Notes under the pieces: model-generated
The model's database searches: none
What the model was told of the DNA's origin: nothing
Seen by the model: the letters and a program-made list of their open reading frames with translations, nothing else
Origin: Xenorhabdus griffiniae
Lineage (GTDB): Bacteria; Pseudomonadota; Gammaproteobacteria; Enterobacterales; Enterobacteriaceae
Direction of reading: 5' to 3'
Assembly: GCF_037265215.1 (NCBI RefSeq)
Contig: NZ_CP147737.1
Coordinates: 4,703,871-4,767,870 of the forward strand
DNA: 64,000 bases
Shown here: piece after piece, positions 35,701 to 43,521 of the stretch
Position numbering within the stretch: the stretch's first letter is position 1
Layout of the letters: every line of letters begins with the position of its first letter
Translations under genes and position numbers: made by a program

Positions 35701-36158
35701 AATGGCAATTAAAATTGGGCGCTGTGATTGTAGTTATCGCGCTGATGGGTTCAGCCGTATATTCCATCTATTCGGTGTATGCAGAGAACAGGGAGCTGGC
35801 GGGTGCGAATCAATCGTTGACCACTAAGCTATCTGAACAAGCTGCCATCAATGCCAGACAGCAAGAAAACATCAAACAGCTTGAGGAATTGGACACCCAG
35901 CGATTACAGGAGCTGACGAATGCTAAATCTGAAATCAATCAACTGCGGGCTGCTGCTGATGCTCACCCTGAGCGGGTGTATATCAAAGCAAAATGCCCTG
36001 TGCGTCAAACCGCTGTCTCCGCCCGCGTGGATGATGCAGTCACCGCCCGACCTACAGACGCCGCTGTCCGCAATTATTGGCTACTCAGAGAACGGATCGC
36101 AGAGTCAGAGCAAATGATTTTGGGTTTGCAGGAATTCATTCAGACACAGTGCAGGTGA
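35697..36158 (+). CDS. lysB: i-spanin, Rz-like (P2 LysB)
   Basis: 153 residues: N-terminal membrane anchor (KLGAVIVVIALMGSAVYSIY) followed by a periplasmic coiled coil (LSEQAAINARQQENIKQLEE), the i-spanin layout. With the embedded LysC/Rz1 lipoprotein it bridges inner and outer membranes and disrupts the outer membrane at the end of lysis. Confidence 0.88.
   Translation: MKWQLKLGAVIVVIALMGSAVYSIYSVYAENRELAGANQSLTTKLSEQAAINARQQENIKQLEELDTQRLQELTNAKSEINQLRAAADAHPERVYIKAKCPVRQTAVSARVDDAVTARPTDAAVRNYWLLRERIAESEQMILGLQEFIQTQCR
35920..36117 (+). CDS. lysC: o-spanin, Rz1-like lipoprotein embedded in lysB (P2 LysC)
   Basis: 65 residues in the +1 frame wholly inside lysB. Signal peptide MLNLKSINCGLLLMLTLSGC with lipobox LSGC (lipidated Cys20), then a mature, proline-containing segment (ALCVKPLSPPAWMMQSPPDL). 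This is the classical embedded Rz/Rz1 architecture, so the frame is real despite full overlap. Confidence 0.87.
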   Translation: MLNLKSINCGLLLMLTLSGCISKQNALCVKPLSPPAWMMQSPPDLQTPLSAIIGYSENGSQSQSK

Positions 36159-36161
36159 ACC

Positions 36162-36617
36162 ATGATAAAGCCTAATTTACTGCGTGAAATGATTGTCAGC
36201 CATGATCCCTTTTTTATCCAGAACCCGGATCGGCTGGAAGTGTTTGTTACGAAGGGCAACCTGATTGCCACGGGGACGCATTCAGCCTCTTTTCTCTACC
36301 AATACCAGCTGGAAGTGCTGGCGCTGGATTATCCGCACCCGCTCGATAATCTCAGCATTCCGATATTGGCGTGGGCACGGCTGCATCAGCCGGATTTGTT
36401 GTTTAACCCGGAACGCCGCAAAGACGGTTTTCGTTTTGAAGTGGATTTGCTCAATAACGATACCGCCGACATTCTGTTTACACTGCCCGCGTCCGAGCGC
36501 GTCATTGTCAACAGGGAAAACGGCAGACTGGCGCCGACACATCTTGACGAGCCCTCGCCTGATGCACTGTCACTGCGGGCGTGGGATATCCTGGTCGATG
36601 ACATGGGGGCGGCATGA
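36162..36617 (+). CDS. R: Tail completion protein R
   Basis: 151 residues (P2 R about 155). Sequence begins MIKPNLLREMIVSHDPFFIQ with DRLEVFVTKGNLIATGTHSA, matching the P2 R family. Acts with S at the head-proximal end of the tail. Starts 3 bp after lysB and overlaps S by 4 bp. Confidence 0.92.
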   Translation: MIKPNLLREMIVSHDPFFIQNPDRLEVFVTKGNLIATGTHSASFLYQYQLEVLALDYPHPLDNLSIPILAWARLHQPDLLFNPERRKDGFRFEVDLLNNDTADILFTLPASERVIVNRENGRLAPTHLDEPSPDALSLRAWDILVDDMGAA

Positions 36618-37249
36618 GTCAGGGTAATCTGTTGTTGTCACTGGAAAATGAGTTACAGCGGCTGTTGTCTACAACCTCGCCCGGCTATCGCAGTCGGCTG
36701 GCGCGTCAGCTAGCAACCGCTATCCGTACCGACCAGCAGCGGCGCGTTCGTAGCCAGAAAAATGTGGATGGTTCCGGTTATGAACCCCGCCGGCGCCGCA
36801 TCCTGCGCTCACAGCGAGGGATTCGGTTTATCTATCAGGGCGCCGCCCGTCACTTAAAAAACTGGCGGGCAACCCGTGGTCGTCGAGGGCGCATGATAAC
36901 CGGTTTTGATGAAGACCGCCACGCCGTGCGATCGTTCTATCGCAGTGATATTGATCGCTATCTGGATATTGACCACAGTGAAACCCGTAAAACCACAACA
37001 CGACGTGATCCGATGTTCCAGCGCCTGAGAACGGCCCGATTTTTGCGGATGCGCACGTCGGCAGATTCAGCGGTTGTGGGGTTTCAGGGCCGGGCTGCGG
37101 CTATTGCCCGACAGCACCAATATGGATTAACTGGCAGCATCAACGCGTTGGCACGGACAAAATACCCGAAACGCGAATTGCTGGGTCTGAGTGAGCACGA
37201 AAAATTGAAACTGATTGAATTGATTTATCACGATTTGGTGGAGGCATGA
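36614..37249 (+). CDS. S: Tail completion protein S (virion morphogenesis)
   Basis: 211 residues, longer than P2 S (about 150). Highly basic: ATAIRTDQQRRVRSQKNVDG, GYEPRRRRILRSQRGIRFIY. It ends with FQGRAAAIARQHQYGLTGSI and LLGLSEHEKLKLIELIYHDL, as in phage morphogenesis family proteins. Extra length is in the middle. Coupled to R and V by 4-bp overlaps. Confidence 0.9.
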   Translation: MSQGNLLLSLENELQRLLSTTSPGYRSRLARQLATAIRTDQQRRVRSQKNVDGSGYEPRRRRILRSQRGIRFIYQGAARHLKNWRATRGRRGRMITGFDEDRHAVRSFYRSDIDRYLDIDHSETRKTTTRRDPMFQRLRTARFLRMRTSADSAVVGFQGRAAAIARQHQYGLTGSINALARTKYPKRELLGLSEHEKLKLIELIYHDLVEA

Positions 37250-37881
37250 TGACACAGGCCGAACTTTTCCGATTGTTAATGAATGTGGTGCGTGTTGGCA
37301 CGGTGTCAGCGGTTGACCTGCACACCCAGCGTTGCCGTGTATACGTCAGTAGCCTGCAAACAGACTGGTTGCGCTGGACAGCCCAGCGTGCCGGCACCGC
37401 CCGCACATGGTGGGCGCCCAGTGTTGGCGAACAGGTATTGGTGTTGGCCGTGGGGGGTGAACTCACGACCGCATTTGTCGTGGGTGCGCTCTACTCTGCC
37501 GCCCATGCTGCGCCGTCCGTGTCTGCTGAGGCGGTACACATTGCATTCCCTGACGGGGCGGTCATGGAATATGAGCCACAGACTGGCGCGCTGACCGTCA
37601 CGGGCATTCAAACCGCCACAATATCGGCGGCGGTTTCTGTTCATGTCACTGCCCCTGATATTACCTGTACGGCCAGTCACCAAATCACGTTGGATACGCC
37701 GACGGTGATGTGTACGAACCATCTGACCACGGGCAGCCTGGAGATCCGGCAGGGTGGCACCATGCGTGGCAATATCACCCATACTGACGGTCAGTTGAGT
37801 TCTAACGGCATTATTGTCGATTCCCACCGGCATCGCGGAGTACGGTCGGGTGATGGAACGTCTGGGGGGCCAGTGTCATGA
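37246..37881 (+). CDS. V: Baseplate spike protein V
   Basis: 211 residues, exactly the P2 V length. N-terminal OB-fold hub (RVGTVSAVDLHTQRCRVYVS, WWAPSVGEQVLVLAVGGELT) and a beta-helical spike with repeated ITCTASHQITLDTPTVMCTN-like strands. The tip ends in HRHRGVRSGDGTSGGP, where the His residues bind iron in P2. Pierces the cell envelope on tail contraction. Confidence 0.95.
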   Translation: MMTQAELFRLLMNVVRVGTVSAVDLHTQRCRVYVSSLQTDWLRWTAQRAGTARTWWAPSVGEQVLVLAVGGELTTAFVVGALYSAAHAAPSVSAEAVHIAFPDGAVMEYEPQTGALTVTGIQTATISAAVSVHVTAPDITCTASHQITLDTPTVMCTNHLTTGSLEIRQGGTMRGNITHTDGQLSSNGIIVDSHRHRGVRSGDGTSGGPVS

Positions 37882-38219
37882 AATTTATGGGAATGAGTTG
37901 TCACAATGGCCGCATGCTGTCAGACAGCGACCATATTCGCCAGAGTATCACAGACATTTTAATGACGCCCATTGGTGCGCGCGTGATGCGCCGTGAATAC
38001 GGTTCGCTCCTGCCTAACCTGATTGACCAGCCGCAAAATCCGGCATTGCGTCTCAAGATCATGAGTGCCTGTTATATGGCCCTGTTGCATTGGGAACCGC
38101 GGATTCGGTTGGACACCATTAATTATCTGCGTTCTGAACAGGGCGAGCTGACGGTTGAGATCAGCGGTATCAATGTACAGAACAATACCCCATTATCCCT
38201 GTCCATTCCGGTGAGGTGA
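37878..38219 (+). CDS. W: Baseplate wedge protein W
   Basis: 113 residues (P2 W 115), gp25-like lysozyme-fold wedge. SDHIRQSITDILMTPIGARV then MRREYGSLLPNLIDQPQNPA is the family signature. Required for baseplate assembly. Overlaps V by 4 bp. Confidence 0.95.
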   Translation: MKFMGMSCHNGRMLSDSDHIRQSITDILMTPIGARVMRREYGSLLPNLIDQPQNPALRLKIMSACYMALLHWEPRIRLDTINYLRSEQGELTVEISGINVQNNTPLSLSIPVR

Positions 38220-38223
38220 CACC

Positions 38224-39132
38224 ATGCCAACGATTGATTTAAGCCAGCTGCCACCACCCGATGTCGTTGAATCGCTGGATTTTGAAACATTGTTTGCCGA
38301 GCGTAAATCAGCGCTGATTGCCCTGTATCCGCCGGAGCAACGAGAAAGCATTGCCCGCACTTTGGCGCTGGAATCGGAACCCATCACTAAGTTACTCCAG
38401 GAAAATGCCTACCGGGAATTATTGTTACGCCAGCGTATCAATGAAGCGGCGCGCGCGGCGATGGTAGCGTATGCCAGAGGCAGTGATTTAGACCAATTGG
38501 GCGCGAATAACAATGTTAGTCGGTTGATATTACAGCCTGCTGATAATAATACCGTACCGCCAGTGCCTGCCGTGCTGGAGTCTGACGCAGATTTTCGGGT
38601 GCGTATTCCGCAGGCATTTGAAGGCTTAAGCGTTGCTGGCCCCGTTGGTGCGTATGAATACCACGCCCGCAGCGCGGATGGTCGGGTTGCTGATGCCTCT
38701 GTTATTAGCCCCGCCCCGGCGTATGTCACGGTCAGTATTCTGTCCCGCGAGGGGAACGGCGCGGCCAGTGAGGAACTGATCGCCACGGTCAGTCGCGCCC
38801 TGAATAATGAGGACGTTCGCCCTGTCGCTGATCGCCTGACCGTACAATCTGCCAGGATTATTGATTATGAAATTGAAGCCGTGTTGTACTGCTATCCCAC
38901 GCCCGAATACGAGCCGATATTACAGGATGCACGGGCCAGGCTGGCACGCTACACCGCCGAGCAGCACCGCATTGGCCGTGATATTGTGCGCAGTGCGATT
39001 TATGCCGCACTGCATGTCCCCGGTGTGCAACGGGTTGAGCTGAAATCCCCGGCGCAGGATATGATCCTGGATAAAACGCAGGCGAGTTTCTGTACCCGCG
39101 TCACCGTGACTATCGGGGGTTCGGATGAATAA
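38224..39132 (+). CDS. J: Baseplate wedge protein J
   Basis: 302 residues, the same length as P2 J. Opens with DLSQLPPPDVVESLDFETLF and has the gp47-like baseplate J block FRVRIPQAFEGLSVAGPVGA, EYHARSADGRVADASV and RDIVRSAIYAALHVPGVQRV. Overlaps I by 8 bp. Confidence 0.95.
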   Translation: MPTIDLSQLPPPDVVESLDFETLFAERKSALIALYPPEQRESIARTLALESEPITKLLQENAYRELLLRQRINEAARAAMVAYARGSDLDQLGANNNVSRLILQPADNNTVPPVPAVLESDADFRVRIPQAFEGLSVAGPVGAYEYHARSADGRVADASVISPAPAYVTVSILSREGNGAASEELIATVSRALNNEDVRPVADRLTVQSARIIDYEIEAVLYCYPTPEYEPILQDARARLARYTAEQHRIGRDIVRSAIYAALHVPGVQRVELKSPAQDMILDKTQASFCTRVTVTIGGSDE

Positions 39133-39733
39133 CCGTTTGTTGCCGGTTGGCGCCTCACCATTGGAAGTGGCCGCTGCCGAAGCATTGTCCAGTCTGGCTG
39201 CTATTTCTGTTCCCTTGCGTGACCTGTGGAACCCGGATCGCTGCCCCATGAAATTATTACCCTATCTGGCGTGGGCGTGGTCGGTTGACCGCTGGGATAT
39301 GGATTGGCCGGAACGTACCAAACGTGAATCTATTCGGGTGGCGATGTTTGTCCATAAACACAAGGGCACCATTGGCGCTATCCGGCGTGTGGTCGAGCCG
39401 TTCGGCTACCTGATCCGCGTAATTGAATGGTGGCAGACCAACGAGGAACCTGGCACTTTCCGGCTCGATATCGGGGTGATGGAAACCGGTATTACCGAGG
39501 CTACTTACTTTGAGCTAGAACGGTTAATTTTTGACGCCAAACCTGCCTCGCGCCATTTGGTTGGCATGTCCATTCAGCTGGAAACGGGCGGTACAGCCTA
39601 TTGTGCCGTCACCAGTTACAGCGGGGACAGCCTGACTGTTTACCCCTATTTACCTAAAGAGGTGGTTGTTTCCGGTGCCGGTGTAGCGTGCGCAGCAGTG
39701 CATGTTATTGATGATATGAGGATTAAATCATGA
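39125..39733 (+). CDS. I: Baseplate/tail protein I
   Basis: 202 residues (P2 I about 176). LPYLAWAWSVDRWDMDWPER, RVAMFVHKHKGTIGAIRRVV and EPFGYLIRVIEWWQ are the hallmark blocks. The C-terminal 40 residues extend beyond P2 I. Links fibre H to the baseplate. 4-bp overlap with H. Confidence 0.94.
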   Translation: MNNRLLPVGASPLEVAAAEALSSLAAISVPLRDLWNPDRCPMKLLPYLAWAWSVDRWDMDWPERTKRESIRVAMFVHKHKGTIGAIRRVVEPFGYLIRVIEWWQTNEEPGTFRLDIGVMETGITEATYFELERLIFDAKPASRHLVGMSIQLETGGTAYCAVTSYSGDSLTVYPYLPKEVVVSGAGVACAAVHVIDDMRIKS

Positions 39734-40902
39734 GCACGAAATACTTTGCCCTGTTAACCCGACTGGGCGCGGATAAACTTGCCAATGCCGCTGCGCTAGG
39801 CACTAAACTGAATATTACCCATATGGCCGTGGGCGATGGGGGCGGGACATTGCCGACACCGGACACCGCACAAACACAACTCGTTAACGAGCGCCGACGG
39901 GCGGCAATTAATGTCCTGAGTGTTGATCCCCAAAACACCAACCAGATTATGGCTGAACAGATTATTCCTGAAAATGAAGGCGGTTGGTGGATACGGGAAA
40001 TTGGCCTGTTTGATACAGACGGCATTTTAATTGCAGTCGGCAACTGTGCCGAAACCTACAAGCCGCAATTGCAGGAGGGTTCAGGGCGTACCCAAACCAT
40101 TCGCATGGTGCTGATTGTCAGCCACACTGACGCGGTGACATTGAAAATTGATCCGTCCGTCGTACTGGCAACCCGCGAGTATGCGGATGCCGTGGTCGCT
40201 AACGCTATCCGTGAACATGAGCAAAGCCGTCGCCATCCCGATGCAACACTGCAAGATAAAGGATTTGTTGTTCTGAGTAATGATGTAAGTGATAGCGAAA
40301 CGATGGCTGCAACACCAAAAGCGGTTAAAGCCGCATATGATTTGGCAGCGGCGGCGAATAATAATGCCAATAGTTGCCTGGGAAAAAACCAGAACGGCGC
40401 AGACATTCCTGATAAACAGGCATTTGTGAAAAACCTCGGTTTAACGGCAGGCTCGGCATTACCGGTTGGAGTCCCCATTCCATGGCCATTAGAAACCCCG
40501 CCTGCTGGGTGGATGAAATGTAATGGTGCGACGTTTACCGCTGCTCAATATCCCGAACTGGCGCGTGTATACCCCTCACTGAGATTACCGGATTTGCGTG
40601 GGGAATTTATTCGTGGGTGGGATGACGGACGCGGGATAGATGACGGACGCGAACTACTGAGCTGGCAGGATGATAGTTTTCGCGCACATGATCATGGAAT
40701 CACCGCGTTTGATGCCTGGAATCCCACGGTGTTGACACCCAATGACAGATTAGGGGACGCACTACTGTCAACCGACAACGCAATTGGACGTGGAGGTGAT
40801 CAAAATGGAACCGTCAACAACAGATATCAAACTAGGAATGGGGGTGGAAATGAAACTCGTCCCCGTAACATTGCATTTAACTACATTGTGAGGGCTGTAT
40901 AA
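39730..40902 (+). CDS. H: Tail fibre protein H, variable C-terminus
   Basis: 390 residues (P2 H about 669, so a short shaft). The N-terminal 230 residues (KYFALLTRLGADKLANAAAL, ENEGGWWIREIGLF) attach to the baseplate. The recombination site at residues 235-238 (NLGL) is followed by the collar-like tip: PVGVPIPWPLETPPAGWMKC, LPDLRGEFIRGWDDGRG and ETRPRNIAFNYIVRAV. An inverted spare C-terminus lies at 41523-42413, in register at the shared site. Binds the host surface receptor. Confidence 0.92.
   Translation: MSTKYFALLTRLGADKLANAAALGTKLNITHMAVGDGGGTLPTPDTAQTQLVNERRRAAINVLSVDPQNTNQIMAEQIIPENEGGWWIREIGLFDTDGILIAVGNCAETYKPQLQEGSGRTQTIRMVLIVSHTDAVTLKIDPSVVLATREYADAVVANAIREHEQSRRHPDATLQDKGFVVLSNDVSDSETMAATPKAVKAAYDLAAAANNNANSCLGKNQNGADIPDKQAFVKNLGLTAGSALPVGVPIPWPLETPPAGWMKCNGATFTAAQYPELARVYPSLRLPDLRGEFIRGWDDGRGIDDGRELLSWQDDSFRAHDHGITAFDAWNPTVLTPNDRLGDALLSTDNAIGRGGDQNGTVNNRYQTRNGGGNETRPRNIAFNYIVRAV
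40421..40448 (+). repeat. Left crossover site of the invertible fibre segment (gix/cix-like)
   Basis: Contains AAACCTCGGTTTA at 40431-40443, the dyad core of gix/cix-type sites of Mu and P1 invertases (known gix core AAACCTCGGTTTA). Located in H codons 234-238. The inverted partner is at 42403-42415. Confidence 0.85.
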
Positions 40903-41495
40903 TGACGGCAAAATTAGACAAAAATCATATCGCCACTGTCGCAGGTAATATTACTGTTTATAATTATCACAGCGAAACGCGAGAATATAGTTCTGCATCT
41001 GTGGAGTTTTTACTCGTCGGTCTGGGGATTCCGGCTCACTCGTGTATTGATGCGCCGGGTGACCACAAACAGGGTTATGCCATTTGCCGAACGGCAGATT
41101 TGTCCGCGTGGGAGTACGTCGCAGATCACCGCGGCGAAACTGTTTACAGTATTGAAACAGGTGCCGCACAGGTGATTACAGCGCTCGGTGATTATCCGTC
41201 GAAAACAGCGCCGGAGGCACCCACAACACCATTTGACAAATGGAATGGCAAATGGTGGGTAACAGATATTCAGGCACAACGCCAGCATGAACAGCAACAG
41301 GCGGAATCCCGGAAACGGCACCTAATGACGCAGGCGGCAAATGCCATTGCCCCGCTGCAATACGCTGTCGATCTCCAGATGGCGACGGATACGGAACAGA
41401 GCAAACTGACAGAATGGAAACGGTACTGCGTTTTATTAAACCGCGTAGATTGTTCGACAGCACCAAACATTGACTGGCCTAAAGCGCCGGAGTAG
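40902..41495 (+). CDS. G: Tail fibre assembly chaperone G
   Basis: 197 residues (P2 G 175), a tfa-family protein: SVEFLLVGLGIPAHSCIDAP, GYAICRTADLSAWEYVADHR, DYPSKTAPEAPTTPFDKWNG and the long C-terminal helix with KLTEWKRYCVLLNRVD. Needed for folding or attachment of the cognate fibre tip. Lies inside the invertible segment, its ATG sharing the last base of the H stop. The alternative fibre tip has no visible partner of this type. Confidence 0.9.
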   Translation: MTAKLDKNHIATVAGNITVYNYHSETREYSSASVEFLLVGLGIPAHSCIDAPGDHKQGYAICRTADLSAWEYVADHRGETVYSIETGAAQVITALGDYPSKTAPEAPTTPFDKWNGKWWVTDIQAQRQHEQQQAESRKRHLMTQAANAIAPLQYAVDLQMATDTEQSKLTEWKRYCVLLNRVDCSTAPNIDWPKAPE

Positions 41496-41498
41496 CAA

Positions 41499-41519
41499 TT
41501 AGGGGCTGCGTGCCCCTAA
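41499..41519. terminator. Bidirectional terminator within the invertible segment
   Basis: TTAGGGGC-TGCGT-GCCCCTAA, perfect 8-bp stem, sited between the ends of G (plus) and the alternative fibre (minus). Works as a stop for whichever fibre end is expressed; T-runs are weak. Confidence 0.6.
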
Positions 41520-41522
41520 ACA

Positions 41523-42413
41523 CTATTTTGATTCAGCTAATTTCCGTTGCTGTTGATTCCAAATAGAATTTTCCGGCATTTGTACACGAACGGAAATAAA
41601 TCTACCACTGGGAATATCAATTGGGTCGCCGTCGGCATAGCCCTCACGTACATTTCTGGCGAATGCGGGGGCATCTGCATGTTCACGGTGATAGGTCATC
41701 AATTTGATTGAACCGTCGGGTAACACGCGGTAATCGACCCAAATCAACGGTAATTTATTTTTGCACAGCGGTATCTCAACCCCACCATCGACTCCGCCCC
41801 ATGCGGCATCGGCATTGAATCCCAGCACGTTTTTGATGAGATAAATACCCTCGGACAAACGCTCCACGATAGCACCTTCAGACTCGTTATTGGTTTCAAA
41901 TTTACCCTCACGCCAAATTTTGATAATGGGCGAGGCTAATTTCAGGTAACCATCCCCGGTTATCCAGCAATTAGCGCCTAAAACGATGGCGGTTCCTTTG
42001 CCTTCCGGAAAGCGCACATCATGCCATTGGGAATTATTCCAAGTGTACGCTATGTGGGGACCGCCTTTTGTTGATTTCAATGCAATAGCTGCATTTCCCG
42101 ACTGACAGTACACTTCGTTCGTCACAGTTAGACGATTATCTACTATTAACTCGCTCTGAATACTTTGTTGATTACCGTTAATCAGATCAGTTCGAATTAC
42201 CTGGTCCATGAAATTTAGGTTGCTCACAAACACCGATTTATCGGTAATGTCCGCACCGTTAGCGTATTTGTTTAACGCGTTATATGCCCTATTAACAGTA
42301 TCTTTTAACCCTATGTTATCAATAAATTTTGTTTTATCCTCAATATCTGCCCCATTCGCTTTTTTGGATAAGGCATTTTCCGCCAGTCGCTGGGTTCCCG
42401 CTAAACCGAGGTT
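41523..42413 (-). CDS. Silent alternative tail-fibre C-terminus (no own start)
   Basis: Open minus-strand frame of about 296 codons from the right crossover site. It begins NLGLAGTQRLAENALSKKAN, in the same register as NLGL in H, then has repeated shaft units (KKANGADIEDKTKFIDNIGL, NKYANGADITDKSVFVSNLN). It ends with a tip domain: GGVEIPLCKNKLPLIWVDYR, FARNVREGYADGDPIDIPSG and MPENSIWNQQQRKLAESK. That tip resembles those of E. coli prophage side fibres. After inversion it would replace the H tip. ATG 42233 lies inside and is probably not used. Confidence 0.87.
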   Translation of the reverse strand, partial: NLGLAGTQRLAENALSKKANGADIEDKTKFIDNIGLKDTVNRAYNALNKYANGADITDKSVFVSNLNFMDQVIRTDLINGNQQSIQSELIVDNRLTVTNEVYCQSGNAAIALKSTKGGPHIAYTWNNSQWHDVRFPEGKGTAIVLGANCWITGDGYLKLASPIIKIWREGKFETNNESEGAIVERLSEGIYLIKNVLGFNADAAWGGVDGGVEIPLCKNKLPLIWVDYRVLPDGSIKLMTYHREHADAPAFARNVREGYADGDPIDIPSGRFISVRVQMPENSIWNQQQRKLAESK

Positions 42414-42420
42414 TAATGTA
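42401..42420 (-). repeat. Right crossover site of the invertible fibre segment (gix/cix-like)
   Basis: AAACCGAGGTTTA at 42403-42415, the inverse of the left site. Central dinucleotides (TC at 40436-40437, GA at 42408-42409) are compatible with inversion. The segment between them is about 1.97 kb. It lies 68 bp before the invertase start. Confidence 0.85.
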
Positions 42421-42482
42421 AATCAAAATGTTAGTTCATATGATTGATATAATTGTCAATTCTGGAATAAATGGGGATTAAA

Positions 42483-43061
42483 ATGGCAAAAATTGGCTAT
42501 ATTCGCGTGTCAACAAATGACCAAAACTGTGATTTACAACGAAATGCCTTGATAGGCGCAAATTGTGAGCAGATTTTTGAGGATAAAATCAGCGGCAAAA
42601 CGGCCAACCGGCCAGGATTACAACGGGCACTGGCGTGCCTAAAATCAGGGGACACGCTGGTTGTCTGGAAACTGGATCGGCTGGGGCGTAGTGTAAAAAA
42701 CTTGGTTGCACTGAATGAGCGATTAACTCATGGTGGGATTAATTTTCAGAGTCTGACCGACAGTATTGATACCAGTACCCCGATGGGGCGGTTCTTTTTC
42801 TATGTGATGAGTGCGTTAGCAGAGATGGAGCGGGAGTTAATTATTGAACGCACCAATGCCGGGCTGGCCGCGGCACGTGCGCAGGGGCGCATTGGTGGTC
42901 GTCCGGTATCACTGCCAGCGGAAAAATACCAGCTGGCCTGTCAATTGCTCGCAGAGGGAAAAACGCGGCGGGACATCGCTAACATTTTCAATGTGTCACT
43001 CTCAACCATTTATAAATACTTGCCTGTCGGTTCGGCAGCAAATGATGATGATGTGTTTTGA
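42483..43061 (+). CDS. Serine DNA invertase (Gin/Cin/Hin family)
   Basis: 192 residues. Catalytic Ser10 in KIGYIRVSTNDQN, the arginines in WKLDRLGRSVKNL, the dimer helix FFFYVMSALAEMERELIIER and a C-terminal helix-turn-helix TRRDIANIFNVSLSTIYKYL. Family members act at gix/cix/hix sites with the help of Fis bound at an enhancer, often inside the invertase gene. Start ATG 42483 chosen over 42471 on family N-terminus. Next to the invertible segment, which it should switch. Confidence 0.94.
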   Translation: MAKIGYIRVSTNDQNCDLQRNALIGANCEQIFEDKISGKTANRPGLQRALACLKSGDTLVVWKLDRLGRSVKNLVALNERLTHGGINFQSLTDSIDTSTPMGRFFFYVMSALAEMERELIIERTNAGLAAARAQGRIGGRPVSLPAEKYQLACQLLAEGKTRRDIANIFNVSLSTIYKYLPVGSAANDDDVF

Positions 43062-43075
43062 GGGGCTGTGCCCCT
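43061..43075. terminator. Hairpin between the invertase and gene U
   Basis: AGGGGC-TGT-GCCCCT lies between the convergent ends of the invertase and U genes (its first base is the last base of the invertase stop). Likely shared terminator; no long T-run. Confidence 0.5.
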
Positions 43076-43518
43076 TATAATGCGGATTTTGCCAGATCCA
43101 ATAAATCACCCGCAGTGACCGCGTGTAATCCCTCACGGATATCTTCACTGACCCGCTGCAGCGACAATGTGAATTCAATGCGACGCGCTTTGCCATCGGC
43201 GAAAAATTCCGTGCGGTTTTCAGTCAGGCTGTCGATGACAAACATCCCGTAAATCATGCCGGTGCCCTCAATCAACGGCCACGGTTTGGCAGAAAACGCC
43301 ATTGTCCTGAGCAGCTCCAGAGAAATATCACCGCCCGTGACTTCGGGGTACAAAATCCCATTCAGGGTGATAGTGTCTTCCCCTGGGCCAATATACTGCC
43401 ATTTGGCCGATTTGCCGATGCGATCATTTTTTACATGCCGCCAGTCCATATTACGGTTTATGGACTGGTACGGCGTGGTACTCAGCATAAAAACAAACAT
43501 GCCATAAATCATCATCAT
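43075..43518 (-). CDS. U: Tail terminator protein U
   Basis: 147 residues (P2 U 159). MMMIYGMFVFMLSTTPYQSI, NRNMDWRHVKNDRIGKSAKW and EDTITLNGILYPEVTGGDIS match the P2 U family that caps and stops tail growth. It is the last gene of the FI-FII-E-T-U block, which here runs on the minus strand, opposite to P2. Confidence 0.93.
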   Translation of the reverse strand: MMMIYGMFVFMLSTTPYQSINRNMDWRHVKNDRIGKSAKWQYIGPGEDTITLNGILYPEVTGGDISLELLRTMAFSAKPWPLIEGTGMIYGMFVIDSLTENRTEFFADGKARRIEFTLSLQRVSEDIREGLHAVTAGDLLDLAKSAL

Positions 43519-43521
43519 GGT

